Assembly: GCA_022826345.1 (NCBI GenBank)
Contig: JAJDVB010000040.1
Location: forward strand, 1 to 64,000
Source: Alphaproteobacteria bacterium
Lineage (GTDB): Bacteria; Pseudomonadota; Alphaproteobacteria; UBA828
Direction: 5' to 3'
DNA: 64,000 nt
Shown: positions 1 to 8,669 of the stretch, piece after piece
Layout: every line of letters starts with the position of its first letter
How positions within the stretch are numbered: position 1 is the first letter of the stretch
Translations under genes and position numbers: made by a program
The notes under the pieces: model-generated
Seen by the model: only the letters and a program-made list of their open reading frames with translations
Told to the model about the DNA's origin: nothing
Databases searched by the model: none

Positions 1-33
1 CCATTCTAATTGCATTTGCATGCTCGGTGCCCC

Positions 34-62
34 TTGCATGACCAGCGCCTCGTGGTTATTGT
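34..62 (+). promoter_or_regulatory. candidate sigma70-type promoter for ABC operon
   Basis: TTGCAT at 34-39 and TATTGT at 57-62 are separated by exactly 17 bp, which fits a housekeeping promoter (3/6 and 4/6 matches). It would give a leader of about 110 nt before the binding-protein start at 177. No other good hexamer pair was seen in the first 176 bases, but matches of this quality arise by chance, so this is only a candidate. Confidence 0.28.
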
Positions 63-176
63 GCGCCGCGCAAAGGGAGTGTCGAAAGGCGCCGCGCCCG
101 CGCGGCGCACCACCTTGGACAAACGACTGAGAACCGGGTCCGCACGTCTCGGCCCGGTACGAGAGGGAGGGTGCGC

Positions 177-1790
177 ATGTCGCATACCGACAAGAAAGAG
201 CAGTTTACGAAGGAGCTTTACCGGCTCTGGTCGATGCACGCGGACCGGAAGAACTACAAGGTCTCGCGGCGTGACCTGATCAAGGGCATGGCCGGCCTCG
301 GCCTCGGCGCCGGCGCCATCAAGATGCTCATGAACCAGGCGCCCTTCAGCGTGCGTCAGGCCTGGGCGGCCGAGGGTGCCACGCCCGAGGAGCGCGCCAT
401 CAACGGCGCCAAGGCGCTCTTCGACAGCGCCGAGAAGAAGACCATCAGCATCATGTACCCGTCGGGCTCCGGCGGTAACCTGTCGCCCTTCGTCGACGAG
501 TGGAAGGGGCTCACCGGCTTCGATCTCGAGCTGATCGAGGTGCCGGTCACCGAGACCCACCAGAAGGCGATGCAGGAAGCGGTGGCGAAGACGGGTCGTT
601 ACGACATCATGATCCCGGCGCCGCTCAGCCTTGCCGACCTCGCCGAATCCGGCGTGGCGCGTCCCCTCGACGACTACATGGACAAGTACGATCCCGAGGT
701 CTACTCGGGGCCGAACCAGCTCCAGTTCCCGGTGTCCGACTTCGGGCAGAAGTACAAGGGCAAGACCTACGGCCTCTACTGCGACGGCGACTGGTGGCAC
801 CTCAGCTACCGCAAGGACAAGCTCGCCGAGAAGGGCCTGGCGCCGAAGTCGAAGCGCGAGATGGTCCATACCTGGGCCGAGTACGACGAGCTTTGCGCCA
901 CGATGCACGACCCGGACAACAACTTCTACGGCGCTCTCGAGTACCGCTCGCCGTTCTGGAACAAGTTCCACTGGATGACGCGGGTCCAGTCGAAGGGCCA
1001 CTTCTACTTCGACGAGGACATGAACTCGCTGGCCGACACGCCGCAGGGCATCGAGACGGTCAAGGAGCTGATCGCGCTGCAGGACATCATGCCGGCCGAG
1101 CAGTTCACCTACGGCTTCACCGAGAACTACGCGCAGTACTACGCGCAGGGCCGTGGCTTCTGCGAGTTCGGCTGGCCGTCGCTCTGGCGCTACAGCAACG
1201 ACGCGGCGGGCTCCCAGTCGATCATCGCCGGCAAGGGCGAGGACGGCGAGCCCAACCAGACCGCCGTCTCCAAGGTGCCGGGCACGATGCACAACGGCGA
1301 GCTCATCCGCTCGTGCATCCACGCCTTCGCCTGGGACTTCGTGGTCAGCAACTACTCGCCGATCCAGGAAGCCGCGTACTGCTTCTCGCAGTGGATCACG
1401 GGGCCGACCATGTCGATGCGCTCGATCCCGAACGAGGGCGGCTACTTCGACCCGTGGCGCGACAACCACTTCTTCGCTCCGTCGGCCGAGTTCTTCGCCG
1501 CCTATCCGGGCGATTTCCTGGCGACGCACGCCGTGGCGATCGTGGACGCGGTGCCGGAGATCCAGCTGCGCGGCGCCGCCGAGTACCTCAACGCGCTCGA
1601 CGTCAATCTGACCGCCGCCTACAACGGCAACAAGACGCCGGAAGAGGCGATGGAGGATGCGGCCAAGGAGCAGGATCGCATCACGCGGCGCCTGGGCAAG
1701 GCCGAGCAGAAGGAAAGCTGGCACGGCCTGGCCAAGATGTATCCCGAGCCGCTGCAGAAGCTCGTCGGCGTCGACAAGTGGGTTCTGTAG
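177..1790 (+). CDS. ABC transporter substrate-binding protein (family 1, Tat-type leader)
   Basis: Periplasmic solute-binding protein of the family-1 (MalE/UgpB-like) type, 537 aa, long for the family. ATG 177 is preferred over an in-frame GTG at 171 because the Shine-Dalgarno GAGGGAGG (163-170) sits 6 nt before the ATG and would touch the GTG. The N-terminus has a long n-region, a twin-arginine motif SRRDLIKG (RR at residues 31-32), a Gly/Ala-rich hydrophobic stretch and a likely cleavage after QAWA near residue 64, so export of the folded protein by Tat is inferred. It is followed by two MalF/MalG-type permeases and two ATPases, so it delivers the substrate of that importer. The substrate is not readable from sequence; sugars, polyols or glycerol are typical. 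The layout with two ATPases recalls the rhizobial glycerol importer GlpVPQST, an inference only. Confidence 0.85.
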   Translation: MSHTDKKEQFTKELYRLWSMHADRKNYKVSRRDLIKGMAGLGLGAGAIKMLMNQAPFSVRQAWAAEGATPEERAINGAKALFDSAEKKTISIMYPSGSGGNLSPFVDEWKGLTGFDLELIEVPVTETHQKAMQEAVAKTGRYDIMIPAPLSLADLAESGVARPLDDYMDKYDPEVYSGPNQLQFPVSDFGQKYKGKTYGLYCDGDWWHLSYRKDKLAEKGLAPKSKREMVHTWAEYDELCATMHDPDNNFYGALEYRSPFWNKFHWMTRVQSKGHFYFDEDMNSLADTPQGIETVKELIALQDIMPAEQFTYGFTENYAQYYAQGRGFCEFGWPSLWRYSNDAAGSQSIIAGKGEDGEPNQTAVSKVPGTMHNGELIRSCIHAFAWDFVVSNYSPIQEAAYCFSQWITGPTMSMRSIPNEGGYFDPWRDNHFFAPSAEFFAAYPGDFLATHAVAIVDAVPEIQLRGAAEYLNALDVNLTAAYNGNKTPEEAMEDAAKEQDRITRRLGKAEQKESWHGLAKMYPEPLQKLVGVDKWVL

Positions 1791-1825
1791 TCCAGGCGTA
1801 ACAGCACAACCGGACTACAGGTACC

Positions 1826-2812
1826 GTGGTTACGAAGACTGCGAACGGCGGCGTGTCCGCGCCTGCATTGCAGGCGCGGGCACGCCTGTTCGACCCTAAT
1901 GACAAGCGCTACATCGGCGTGCTTTTCATCACGCCGGTTCAGCTTCTCCTAATCACGATGTTGATCTTCCCGTTCGGCCTGGAGTTCTTCGTCGCGCTGA
2001 CCGAGTGGCAACCGACCTACGGAACCTCCATCTGGCACGCCGTGGGGACGGTGTTCTCCGGCGATACCGAGCTCGGCCTCAACTACTACTATCTGGTGAC
2101 GGACGAGCCGCGCTTCCTCGAGGCGCTGGGCCGGACGCTCGCCATATCGGTGCTCAGCCTCTGCCTCGAGTTCGTTATCGGGCTCGGGCTCGCCACGATT
2201 TTCCTTAAGACATTCTGGGGCAAGCGCATCTGGTTTACCGCGCTGCTGACCCCGATGATGATCATGCCGGTCGTCGTCGGCTACACCTGGTTCATGCTGT
2301 TCCAGTACAGTGGTCCGGTAAATCAGGTGCTGGGATGGATTGGCGGCACCGCCGCCGGGGCCGATTTGCAGTGGCTCAACAACGGCGTGCTGGCCTTCTT
2401 CGCCGTGGTCATCACGGAAGTCTGGCACTGGACGCCGCTGTTCTTCCTGATCCTGCTCTCGGGCCTCAATGCGGTGCCGGAGAACCCGGTGCGGGCGGCG
2501 ACCGTGCTCGGCGCCAGCAATTGGCGGATCTTCTGGACCGTCATCATGCCCAACATGCGGGGCGTCATCATCATCGCCTTCGTGATCCGCGGCATGGAGG
2601 TCATCAAGCTCTTCGACGAGATCTACATCCTGACGCGCGGCGGTCCCGGCACCGCGACCGAGACCATGAGCCTCTATCTCTACAAGCTCGGCTTCCAGGA
2701 CTTCCGCCTCGCCTACGCGGGGTCGGCGGGCTTCATCGTGCTGGTAATCACGGTGGTGATGATCAACATGATGCTGAAGCCGATCCGCTACGAGTTGCTG
2801 GAGAAGCGCTAG
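1826..2812 (+). CDS. ABC transporter permease, MalF/UgpA type
   Basis: Inner-membrane permease of 328 aa, first of the two translocation subunits. Six hydrophobic segments are visible, beginning with YIGVLFITPVQLLLITMLIF after a short polar N-terminus. The EAA loop that docks on the ATPase is near residues 225-245 (AATVLGASNWRIFWTVIMP). The chosen start is GTG 1826, 35 nt after the binding protein. Its TAG stop directly abuts the ATG of the next permease at 2813, which indicates translational coupling. Confidence 0.88.
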   Translation: MVTKTANGGVSAPALQARARLFDPNDKRYIGVLFITPVQLLLITMLIFPFGLEFFVALTEWQPTYGTSIWHAVGTVFSGDTELGLNYYYLVTDEPRFLEALGRTLAISVLSLCLEFVIGLGLATIFLKTFWGKRIWFTALLTPMMIMPVVVGYTWFMLFQYSGPVNQVLGWIGGTAAGADLQWLNNGVLAFFAVVITEVWHWTPLFFLILLSGLNAVPENPVRAATVLGASNWRIFWTVIMPNMRGVIIIAFVIRGMEVIKLFDEIYILTRGGPGTATETMSLYLYKLGFQDFRLAYAGSAGFIVLVITVVMINMMLKPIRYELLEKR

Positions 2813-3760
2813 ATGGGCGCGCGGAAATTCGGCCCCGGCAGCGCGATCGGGCTCGCCTTCGGGCTCCTGTTCGCGGTGTTCCCGCTGTTCTGGATGGTGT
2901 CGACCTCCTTCAAGCCGTCCAACGAGTGGGTCACGACACCGCCGGTGTGGGTGTCGGAGAACGGCACCGTCACCAACTATCTCGTGATTCTGTGGCCGCA
3001 AGTCCTGCTCGAGCAGCGGGGCGGTCTCGGCCAGTACACCGAGGAGGGCGAGGTTACCGCGCAGCGCGCGACCGAATCCGACGCGGTGAGCGGCGCGGTC
3101 GCCGACTTCCTCACCAAATCGGCGTGGCAGTCCATCCGGGGCTCGATCATCATTTCGGTGCTCTCGACCATGCTGTCCATTGTGGTCGGCTTCATGGCCG
3201 CAATTGCCATCGCGCGATACCGATTCGGCGGCAACGTCACGCCCTTCTTCATATTATCGGGGCGAATGTTCCCGCCCATTGCGATCGCCATCCCGTTCGT
3301 CGTGATGTTCAGCGCGCCGGGGATCGAAGCCACCGACAGTTATTGGGGCCTGATATTGGCCTATGCCGCGGTCACGGTACCGTTCTCCACCTGGATGCTG
3401 AAAAGCTTCATCGACGAGCTGCCTCAGGAGATCGAGGAAGCGGCGATGATGGACGGCATGTCGCGATGGGAGGCGCACATCAAAGTCACCGTGCCGCTCA
3501 TCAAGGGCGGCCTGATCGCGACCTCGCTCTTCATCTTCATCCTCAACTGGAGCGAGTTCCTGTTCGCGCTGGTGCTGACCTACACCAACGTCGAGACGAT
3601 CCCGGTCAAGCTGTCGAAGTACTTCAGCGCCACCTCGGGCCAGCAGTACGGCATTCAGGCGGCGCTCGCCTGCGTCTCCATCGTTCCGCTGGTGATCGTC
3701 GGCTTCTTCATCCAGCGGCATCTGGTGCGCGGCCTCACCCTCGGCGCGATCAAGCGTTAG
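2813..3760 (+). CDS. ABC transporter permease, MalG/UgpE type
   Basis: Second inner-membrane permease, 315 aa, starting with zero spacing after the first. It has the family's N-terminal helix, a core of five helices and the EAA loop EEAAMMDGMSRWEAHIKVTV (near residues 206-225). Between helix 1 and helix 2 there is a long polar periplasmic insert of roughly 60 residues with many Gly, Glu and Thr. MalG homologues usually have a shorter loop here, so it may contribute to substrate docking (inference). The ATPase gene follows 9 nt later. Confidence 0.88.
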   Translation: MGARKFGPGSAIGLAFGLLFAVFPLFWMVSTSFKPSNEWVTTPPVWVSENGTVTNYLVILWPQVLLEQRGGLGQYTEEGEVTAQRATESDAVSGAVADFLTKSAWQSIRGSIIISVLSTMLSIVVGFMAAIAIARYRFGGNVTPFFILSGRMFPPIAIAIPFVVMFSAPGIEATDSYWGLILAYAAVTVPFSTWMLKSFIDELPQEIEEAAMMDGMSRWEAHIKVTVPLIKGGLIATSLFIFILNWSEFLFALVLTYTNVETIPVKLSKYFSATSGQQYGIQAALACVSIVPLVIVGFFIQRHLVRGLTLGAIKR

Positions 3761-3769
3761 CGCGGCACG

Positions 3770-4861
3770 ATGGCAAACATCAAGCTGGAGTTGGTGGAGC
3801 TCCGCAAGGAGTTCGGCGAACTCATCGCCGTCGACGACATGTCCCTCGCTTGCGAGGAAGGCGAGACCATGGCGTTGCTGGGGCCGTCCGGCTGCGGCAA
3901 GTCCACCACGCTGAACATGATCGTGGGCCTAGAGGCGCCTACCTCGGGCGACATCCTCATCGACGGGCAGTCGGTGCTCCAGGTGCCCCCCGGCCAGCGC
4001 AACGTCGGCCTGGTGTTCCAGGATTACGCCGTCTTCACCCACATGAACGTCAGGCGCAATCTGGAATACGGGCTGCGCGTGCGCGGCATGGCGCGCGCCG
4101 ATATCGACCGCGAAGTGGCGAAGGTCGCCGCGTTCCTTCACCTCGAGCATCAGCTCGACTACAAGCCGCTGGAGCTCGGCGCGAGTGAGCTTCAGCGGGT
4201 CGCGATCGGGCGGACGCTGGTGACCAACCCCGAAATCTTGCTGCTCGACGAGCCGCTGAGCAATCTGGAAGCCGAGATGCGCAACCAGATGCGCCGCGAG
4301 CTCCGGCGCATTCAGGCCGAAACCGGGCAGACCATCATCTATGTCACCCATGACCAGATCGAGGCGCTCTCGCTGGCGCACCGTATCGCGGTCATGGATT
4401 TCGGTCAGCTCAAGCAATACGACACCGCACACAACGTCTACCACTACCCTGACAACACCTTCGTCGGCAGCTTCCTCGGCAACCCGCCGATGAACTTCGT
4501 GCACGGGCAGTTCGGCCATGACGGCAACCGGCCGGTCGTGGCGCAGAACGGCTCGATCATTCCCGTCCCGACTTCCAGCGCCGGTACGGTGAGCGACGGC
4601 GCTGAGGTGATCGTAGGCATGCGGCCGGAGTCGATGATGCTGGCGGAAGCTGACGACCCCCAAGCCTTCACGGCCTCGGTTATCGCAGTCGAGCCGCAGG
4701 GGCCGGAGACCGTTCTCACGGTTCGCATCGGCCAATCTGACCTGAAGCTGGTCGTGGAGACCGGCACGCAGGCCCACGAAGGTGCCGAAATCGCAATCCG
4801 GCCGGACGCTGAGTTGCTGGCCCTGTTCGACGCCGCATCGGGCGTCCGCTTCAAGGCGTGA
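3770..4861 (+). CDS. ABC transporter ATPase 1 (MalK type, degenerate signature motif)
   Basis: Cytoplasmic ATPase of 363 aa with an N-terminal ABC domain and a C-terminal TOBE/MalK-like regulatory region. Walker A GPSGCGKST is at residues 38-46, Q-loop Gln at 84, Walker B ILLLDE at 156-161 and switch His at 194 (YVTHDQ), all intact. The signature, normally LSGGQ, reads LGASE (136-140), so the Ser and both Gly that contact the gamma-phosphate are lost. The next gene encodes a second ATPase with an intact signature but defective Q- and H-loops, so the two are expected to form a heterodimer with one working and one degenerate ATP site. The genes overlap by GTGA at 4858-4861. Confidence 0.88.
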   Translation: MANIKLELVELRKEFGELIAVDDMSLACEEGETMALLGPSGCGKSTTLNMIVGLEAPTSGDILIDGQSVLQVPPGQRNVGLVFQDYAVFTHMNVRRNLEYGLRVRGMARADIDREVAKVAAFLHLEHQLDYKPLELGASELQRVAIGRTLVTNPEILLLDEPLSNLEAEMRNQMRRELRRIQAETGQTIIYVTHDQIEALSLAHRIAVMDFGQLKQYDTAHNVYHYPDNTFVGSFLGNPPMNFVHGQFGHDGNRPVVAQNGSIIPVPTSSAGTVSDGAEVIVGMRPESMMLAEADDPQAFTASVIAVEPQGPETVLTVRIGQSDLKLVVETGTQAHEGAEIAIRPDAELLALFDAASGVRFKA

Positions 4862-5967
4862 GCCCGGCCATGGACGAACCCCTCCTGCAGCTCCGCTCCA
4901 TCTCCAAGAACTTCGGTTCGGTGCAGGCGCTCAAGGAGTTGAGCCTGGAGGTGCCGCGCGGCTCGCTGATCGTGCTCTTGGGCCCTGCGGGTGCCGGCAA
5001 GACGACCACGCTGAGGATCGTCGCCGGCCTCGAGGCGCCGACTTCGGGCGAGGTATGGGTCGAAGGGCAGAACTTCACCAAGCTGCAGCCCAACCGGCGC
5101 GACATCGCGATGATCTTCGACAATCTCGCACTCTACCCCAACAAGACGGGGTACGAGAACGTCGCCTCTCCGCTCAAGCTCGCCAGGATGCCGAAGGCCG
5201 AGATCGCCAAGCGGGTCGACGAGATCGCGGGGCTGCTCAAGATCGGACACATCCTCGATCGCCTGCCGGCGACCTTCAGCGGCGGCGAGCGGCAGCGCGT
5301 GGCCCTCGGCCGCGCCATGGTGCGCGAGCCACGCTTCTACCTGCTGGACGAGCCGCTCTCGAGCCTCGACTTCATGCTCCGCATCGAGCTCAGGACCGAG
5401 TTGAAGCGCTTGCAGCGCGACCTCGGGCGCACCTTCGTCTTCGCCACACCGGACTACACCGAGGCGCTGGCGCTGGCGGATACCGTCTGCGTCCTGCTGG
5501 AAGGCGAGGTGCGGCAGATCGCGAAGGCGCAGGAGCTCTATGACGAGCCTGCCGACCGCGACGTGGCCCGCTTCGTCGGCAACCCCAAGATCAACATCGT
5601 CCCCGGCCGGCTCGCGCGCGAGAACGGCACCGCCAGACTTTCCATCGGCTCGATGAACCTGCCCTTGCCGGACCGCATGGAGCACGGCCTGCCCGCGCAT
5701 CTGAGCGAGGTCGAGGTCGGTCTTCGCCCCGAGCATGTCCGGATTGTGCCCTCGACCGCGACCGAAACGCACCGGACCGGGATCGTCAACGATCTCGAGC
5801 CGCTCGGCATGCACACGACGGTCGGCATCGATCTGGCGGGGATTAATCTGGCGCTGACCGTCGCGGGCGTGCAGGAGTTCAACGACGGCGACCGGGTCGA
5901 GGTGCATCTCGATACCGAGACCCTGTTGTTCTTCGACCCGATCTCGGGGCGCCGCGTCGGCAACTAG
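4858..5967 (+). CDS. ABC transporter ATPase 2 (MalK type, degenerate Q- and H-loops)
   Basis: Second MalK-type ATPase, 369 aa, starting at GTG 4858 within the stop of ATPase 1; an ATG at 4870 is an alternative. Walker A GPAGAGKTT (42-50), signature FSGGE (140-144) and Walker B with LLDEP are intact. The Q-loop Gln is replaced by Asp (MIFDNLALYP, D88) and the switch His by Pro (FATPDY, P198). These are the residues that couple hydrolysis to the permease, and they are missing only in this subunit. A TOBE-like C-terminal region is present. It is the last gene of the importer operon; a 100-bp gap separates it from the dioxygenase gene. Confidence 0.87.
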   Translation: MSPAMDEPLLQLRSISKNFGSVQALKELSLEVPRGSLIVLLGPAGAGKTTTLRIVAGLEAPTSGEVWVEGQNFTKLQPNRRDIAMIFDNLALYPNKTGYENVASPLKLARMPKAEIAKRVDEIAGLLKIGHILDRLPATFSGGERQRVALGRAMVREPRFYLLDEPLSSLDFMLRIELRTELKRLQRDLGRTFVFATPDYTEALALADTVCVLLEGEVRQIAKAQELYDEPADRDVARFVGNPKINIVPGRLARENGTARLSIGSMNLPLPDRMEHGLPAHLSEVEVGLRPEHVRIVPSTATETHRTGIVNDLEPLGMHTTVGIDLAGINLALTVAGVQEFNDGDRVEVHLDTETLLFFDPISGRRVGN

Positions 5968-6026
5968 CCGGCCCGGCGGCGCGTCGGCTCCCCCGCCCTC
6001 GGCGAGCGACCGCCGCTGGCACGTAA

Positions 6027-6045
6027 GGCCCCCATGGTAGGGGCC
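6027..6045 (+). other. hairpin upstream of dioxygenase gene
   Basis: GGCCCC (6027-6032) and GGGGCC (6040-6045) can form a 6-bp stem with a 7-nt loop, 22 nt before the dioxygenase start. There is no T-run, so a simple Rho-independent terminator is unlikely. It could be a leader structure or chance pairing in GC-rich DNA. Confidence 0.25.
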
Positions 6046-6067
6046 GCAGACGAGGGAGTGACCCGAG

Positions 6068-6925
6068 ATGGCGAAGACCGCACGCGCTGAGACCCAGCCC
6101 GCAAGCATCGAAGACGAGATCACGCAGGCGGCGATCGAGCGTCTGGAACAGGGCGCCGACGGGCGGTTGCGGGAAATCATGGTCAGCCTGACCCGCCACC
6201 TGCACGGCTTCATCCGCGACATCGAGCCCACAGAGGAAGAATGGCTGGCGGCGATCCGCTTCCTGACCGAGACCGGCCAGAAGTGCGACGAGAACCGCCA
6301 GGAGTTCATCCTGCTCTCGGACACGCTCGGTGCCAGCATGCTGATTGACGCCATCAACAACCGCAAACCAGGCGGCGCCACCGAGAGCAGCGTGCTCGGC
6401 CCCTTCTATCGCGAGGGCGCGCCGGACTATGAGAACGGCGCCGACCTGGCGGAGGAGGAGACCGGCGGCGAGCGCGTGCTCGTCTCGGGCAAGGTGATCG
6501 ACCTCGACGGTGCGCCGATCGAAGGCGCGGTGCTCGACATCTGGCAGACTGCGTCAAACGCGGCGTACGCGGCGCAGGATCCGTCCGGGACTTCGTTCAA
6601 CCTCTGCGGTCGGCTCACCACCGAGGCGGACGGGCGTTACTGGTTTCGCACACGCAAGCCCGTGAGCTACACGATCCCAGGCGATGGCCCCGTGGGCGCT
6701 ATGCTGGACGCCGCCGGCCGCCACAACTGGCGCCCTGCGCACATCCATTTCATGCTGTCGGCCGACGGGTACGAGACGCTGGTGACGCAGCTCTTCACCG
6801 ACGACGACCCCTATCTCGGGTCCGATGCCGTCTTCGGCGTCAAGGACTCCCTGGTCGTGCACTACGACGAGACCGACGACGGCCTGCGCCTCGACCACGA
6901 CTTCGTGATGACGGCCCAAGGCTAG
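6068..6925 (+). CDS. intradiol ring-cleavage dioxygenase (catechol/hydroxyquinol type)
   Basis: Non-heme Fe(III) dioxygenase of 285 aa that opens catechol-like rings between the two hydroxyls to give muconate-type acids. The N-terminal helical dimerisation domain is present, followed by ESSVLGPFY and the beta-sandwich core. The four expected iron ligands are readable: Tyr in WQTASNAAY, Tyr in VSYTIPGDGP, and both His in RPAHIHF. Full length with its N-terminal domain resembles catechol 1,2- or hydroxyquinol 1,2-dioxygenase rather than protocatechuate dioxygenase; the exact ring substrate is uncertain. The RBS GAGGGAG lies 8-10 nt before the ATG. No other aromatic-degradation gene is adjacent. 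Confidence 0.87.
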   Translation: MAKTARAETQPASIEDEITQAAIERLEQGADGRLREIMVSLTRHLHGFIRDIEPTEEEWLAAIRFLTETGQKCDENRQEFILLSDTLGASMLIDAINNRKPGGATESSVLGPFYREGAPDYENGADLAEEETGGERVLVSGKVIDLDGAPIEGAVLDIWQTASNAAYAAQDPSGTSFNLCGRLTTEADGRYWFRTRKPVSYTIPGDGPVGAMLDAAGRHNWRPAHIHFMLSADGYETLVTQLFTDDDPYLGSDAVFGVKDSLVVHYDETDDGLRLDHDFVMTAQG

Positions 6926-7253
6926 GCTGCGGTACGTCCTCTTTCCGGGGGTTCCGGAACGGTCGGTTGGACGGCCTTGAGCCGTCTCTGACCCCCAATT
7001 CGTGGGGCCCCGGCGACTCGAAAGTTTCAAGCGCGTGTCAAGTCCCCGCCGTGGGGACTTTGTTAGCGGGATCGATCGATCTCTCTCTAAATTATTGAAA
7101 TGGCATCAATTTCCGGGCGTATTCCAGACGCCGCCGTAGGCGGTGCTGGACATGACCCCGCGGGCTGCTCAAGATTCATGGTTGCGACTCGGGCCGCAAC
7201 ACCGTGAGTGGCAACGCAGCGGTGTGCGGCATCCACAAGGTATGAGGGGCGCT
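6926..7253. other. 328-bp intergenic region before amt
   Basis: No convincing coding sequence. It holds a short palindrome GTTCCGGAAC (6951-6960), a 6-bp hairpin GACGGC/GCCGTC (6970-6986), a perfect 8-bp hairpin at 7040-7060, and an AT-richer stretch at 7071-7110 where a promoter for amt is likely. No good sigma54 site (GG-N10-GC) was found, although one would be expected for a nitrogen-regulated gene. Confidence 0.5.
7040..7060 (+). terminator. perfect 8-bp hairpin, terminator-like
   Basis: AAGTCCCC (7040-7047) and GGGGACTT (7053-7060) pair perfectly around a GCCGT loop and are followed by TGTTAG, a weak T-run. It lies 115 nt after the dioxygenase stop and about 190 nt before the amt start. 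It could end the dioxygenase transcript or be part of the amt leader. Confidence 0.4.
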
Positions 7254-8660
7254 ATGGGTGATCCTGTCGATGCCTTGACAACAATTTTCACCGAATCCTA
7301 CTACTGGATCACGGTGGTCATGATGTTCCTCATTCACGCCGGGTTCTGCACCTACGAGGTAGGGGCGTCCCGGCGCAAGAATGTTCTGCACACCTTGATG
7401 AAGAACACGATGCTGATCCCTCTGGTCACCGTCACGTTCTTCTTCTTCGGGTGGTACGTCTATTTCGCATTTCCAAATGTTCCGTTCGCATCCGGCGGAT
7501 TCTCCGATGCGTCGTTCGCGGAGCCGTGGGACGAGTTCATGGGCGCTCACATGCAGGACCGCATCCTTGGCGTGTTCTGGGCGGCGTTCCTGCTCTTCTC
7601 ATGGACCACCGCCTCGATTGTCTCGGGCGCGGTGATCGAGCGTATCAAGACCGGCGCGTTCCTCATCTTCGCGGTCCTGATCGGCTCCTTCACCTGGATC
7701 CTCGACGCGGCCTGGGGCTGGCACCCGGGCGGCTGGATGGTCCAGATCCTGGGCTATCACGATGCCTACGCATCCGGCGTGGTGCATGCCATCGCCGGCG
7801 GCTCGGCCCTCGCGATCCTCTTCGTTCTGGGGCCGCGCATCGGCAAGTTCGGGCCGAACGGAGAGGTCAACGAGATCAAGCCGCACAACCCATGGCTGGT
7901 CACGGTCGGGCTGTTCCTGATCTTCACCGGCTTCTGGGGCTTCTACGCGGCCTGCAACGTGCCGATCATCGACATCGGCGGCGAGGCGGGGACCTTCTTC
8001 TCGGCGACCAACATCTACGGGATGCCGACGACGCTGTCCGCGATCGTCTACAACTTCCTGATGTCCTTCTCGGGCGGCCTGATGGCGGCTTATCTCGTCA
8101 GCAAGGGCAATCCGTTCTGGACATACTCAGGCGGCCTCGGCGGCATCATCGCAGCGTCTGCCGGCAACGATCTCTATCACCCGTTGCAGGCGCTCTTCAT
8201 CGGTGGTGCCGGTGTGGTGTTCATGTTCTACGTGCACCACTGGGTCGAGCGTCGGTTCAAGATCGACGACGCGGTCGGCGCGGTCGCTGTCCACGGTTAC
8301 GCCGGCTTCTTCGGCGTCATCGTGTGTGGCTTCGTGCTCTGGGGTTACCCGGCCGCAGCGCCGACGTTCGGCGACTATGGAGCACGCGAGGCCTCGATCG
8401 CCCTGTTCACGACTCCGGAAGGCCTGCCGCAAATCAACCCGGTCGGCCAGATTCTGGGGGCGATCATCATGTTCTGGGTGCTGGGCTTCCTGCCCTGCTA
8501 CGTCCTGGCAAGGGTCCTGCAGTACTTCAACATGCTGCGGGTGCCGCGCGAGGTGGAGCTGGCGGGGCTGGATACGCATCAACTCGGCGATGCGTATCCC
8601 TACCATGCACACCAGGAGACGGCGTTCGAGAAGATCGAACGCACCTACGCCAAGGAATAG
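7254..8660 (+). CDS. amt: ammonium transporter, Amt/AmtB family
   Basis: Inner-membrane ammonium channel/transporter of 468 aa with about 11 transmembrane helices. The twin channel histidines are visible as H178 (SGVVHAIAG) and H347 (VAVHGYAG), and the conserved substrate-site Asp is D170, eight residues before H178 as in E. coli AmtB (D160/H168). I chose ATG 7254 because GAGGGG (7244-7249) lies 4 nt upstream; in-frame starts at 7143 and 7242 would add a polar leader not expected for the family. No glnK/PII gene is linked. Instead a single-helix protein gene follows after 9 nt and is closed by a strong terminator, so the two form a compact unit. Confidence 0.92.
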   Translation: MGDPVDALTTIFTESYYWITVVMMFLIHAGFCTYEVGASRRKNVLHTLMKNTMLIPLVTVTFFFFGWYVYFAFPNVPFASGGFSDASFAEPWDEFMGAHMQDRILGVFWAAFLLFSWTTASIVSGAVIERIKTGAFLIFAVLIGSFTWILDAAWGWHPGGWMVQILGYHDAYASGVVHAIAGGSALAILFVLGPRIGKFGPNGEVNEIKPHNPWLVTVGLFLIFTGFWGFYAACNVPIIDIGGEAGTFFSATNIYGMPTTLSAIVYNFLMSFSGGLMAAYLVSKGNPFWTYSGGLGGIIAASAGNDLYHPLQALFIGGAGVVFMFYVHHWVERRFKIDDAVGAVAVHGYAGFFGVIVCGFVLWGYPAAAPTFGDYGAREASIALFTTPEGLPQINPVGQILGAIIMFWVLGFLPCYVLARVLQYFNMLRVPREVELAGLDTHQLGDAYPYHAHQETAFEKIERTYAKE

Positions 8661-8669
8661 GAGGAGAAG

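Noticed and set aside
6..1724. Open frame of about 570 codons opposite the first binding protein gene.
   Set aside because: Low-complexity Arg/Val/Leu composition typical of an antisense shadow; the plus-strand gene has a leader, RBS and family motifs.
7095..7123. TTGAAA then CGTATT with 17-bp spacing as amt promoter; also TGGCAT at 7101 as a sigma54 site.
   Set aside because: The -10 match is poor, and the TGGCAT is not followed by GC at the required distance, so neither was called.
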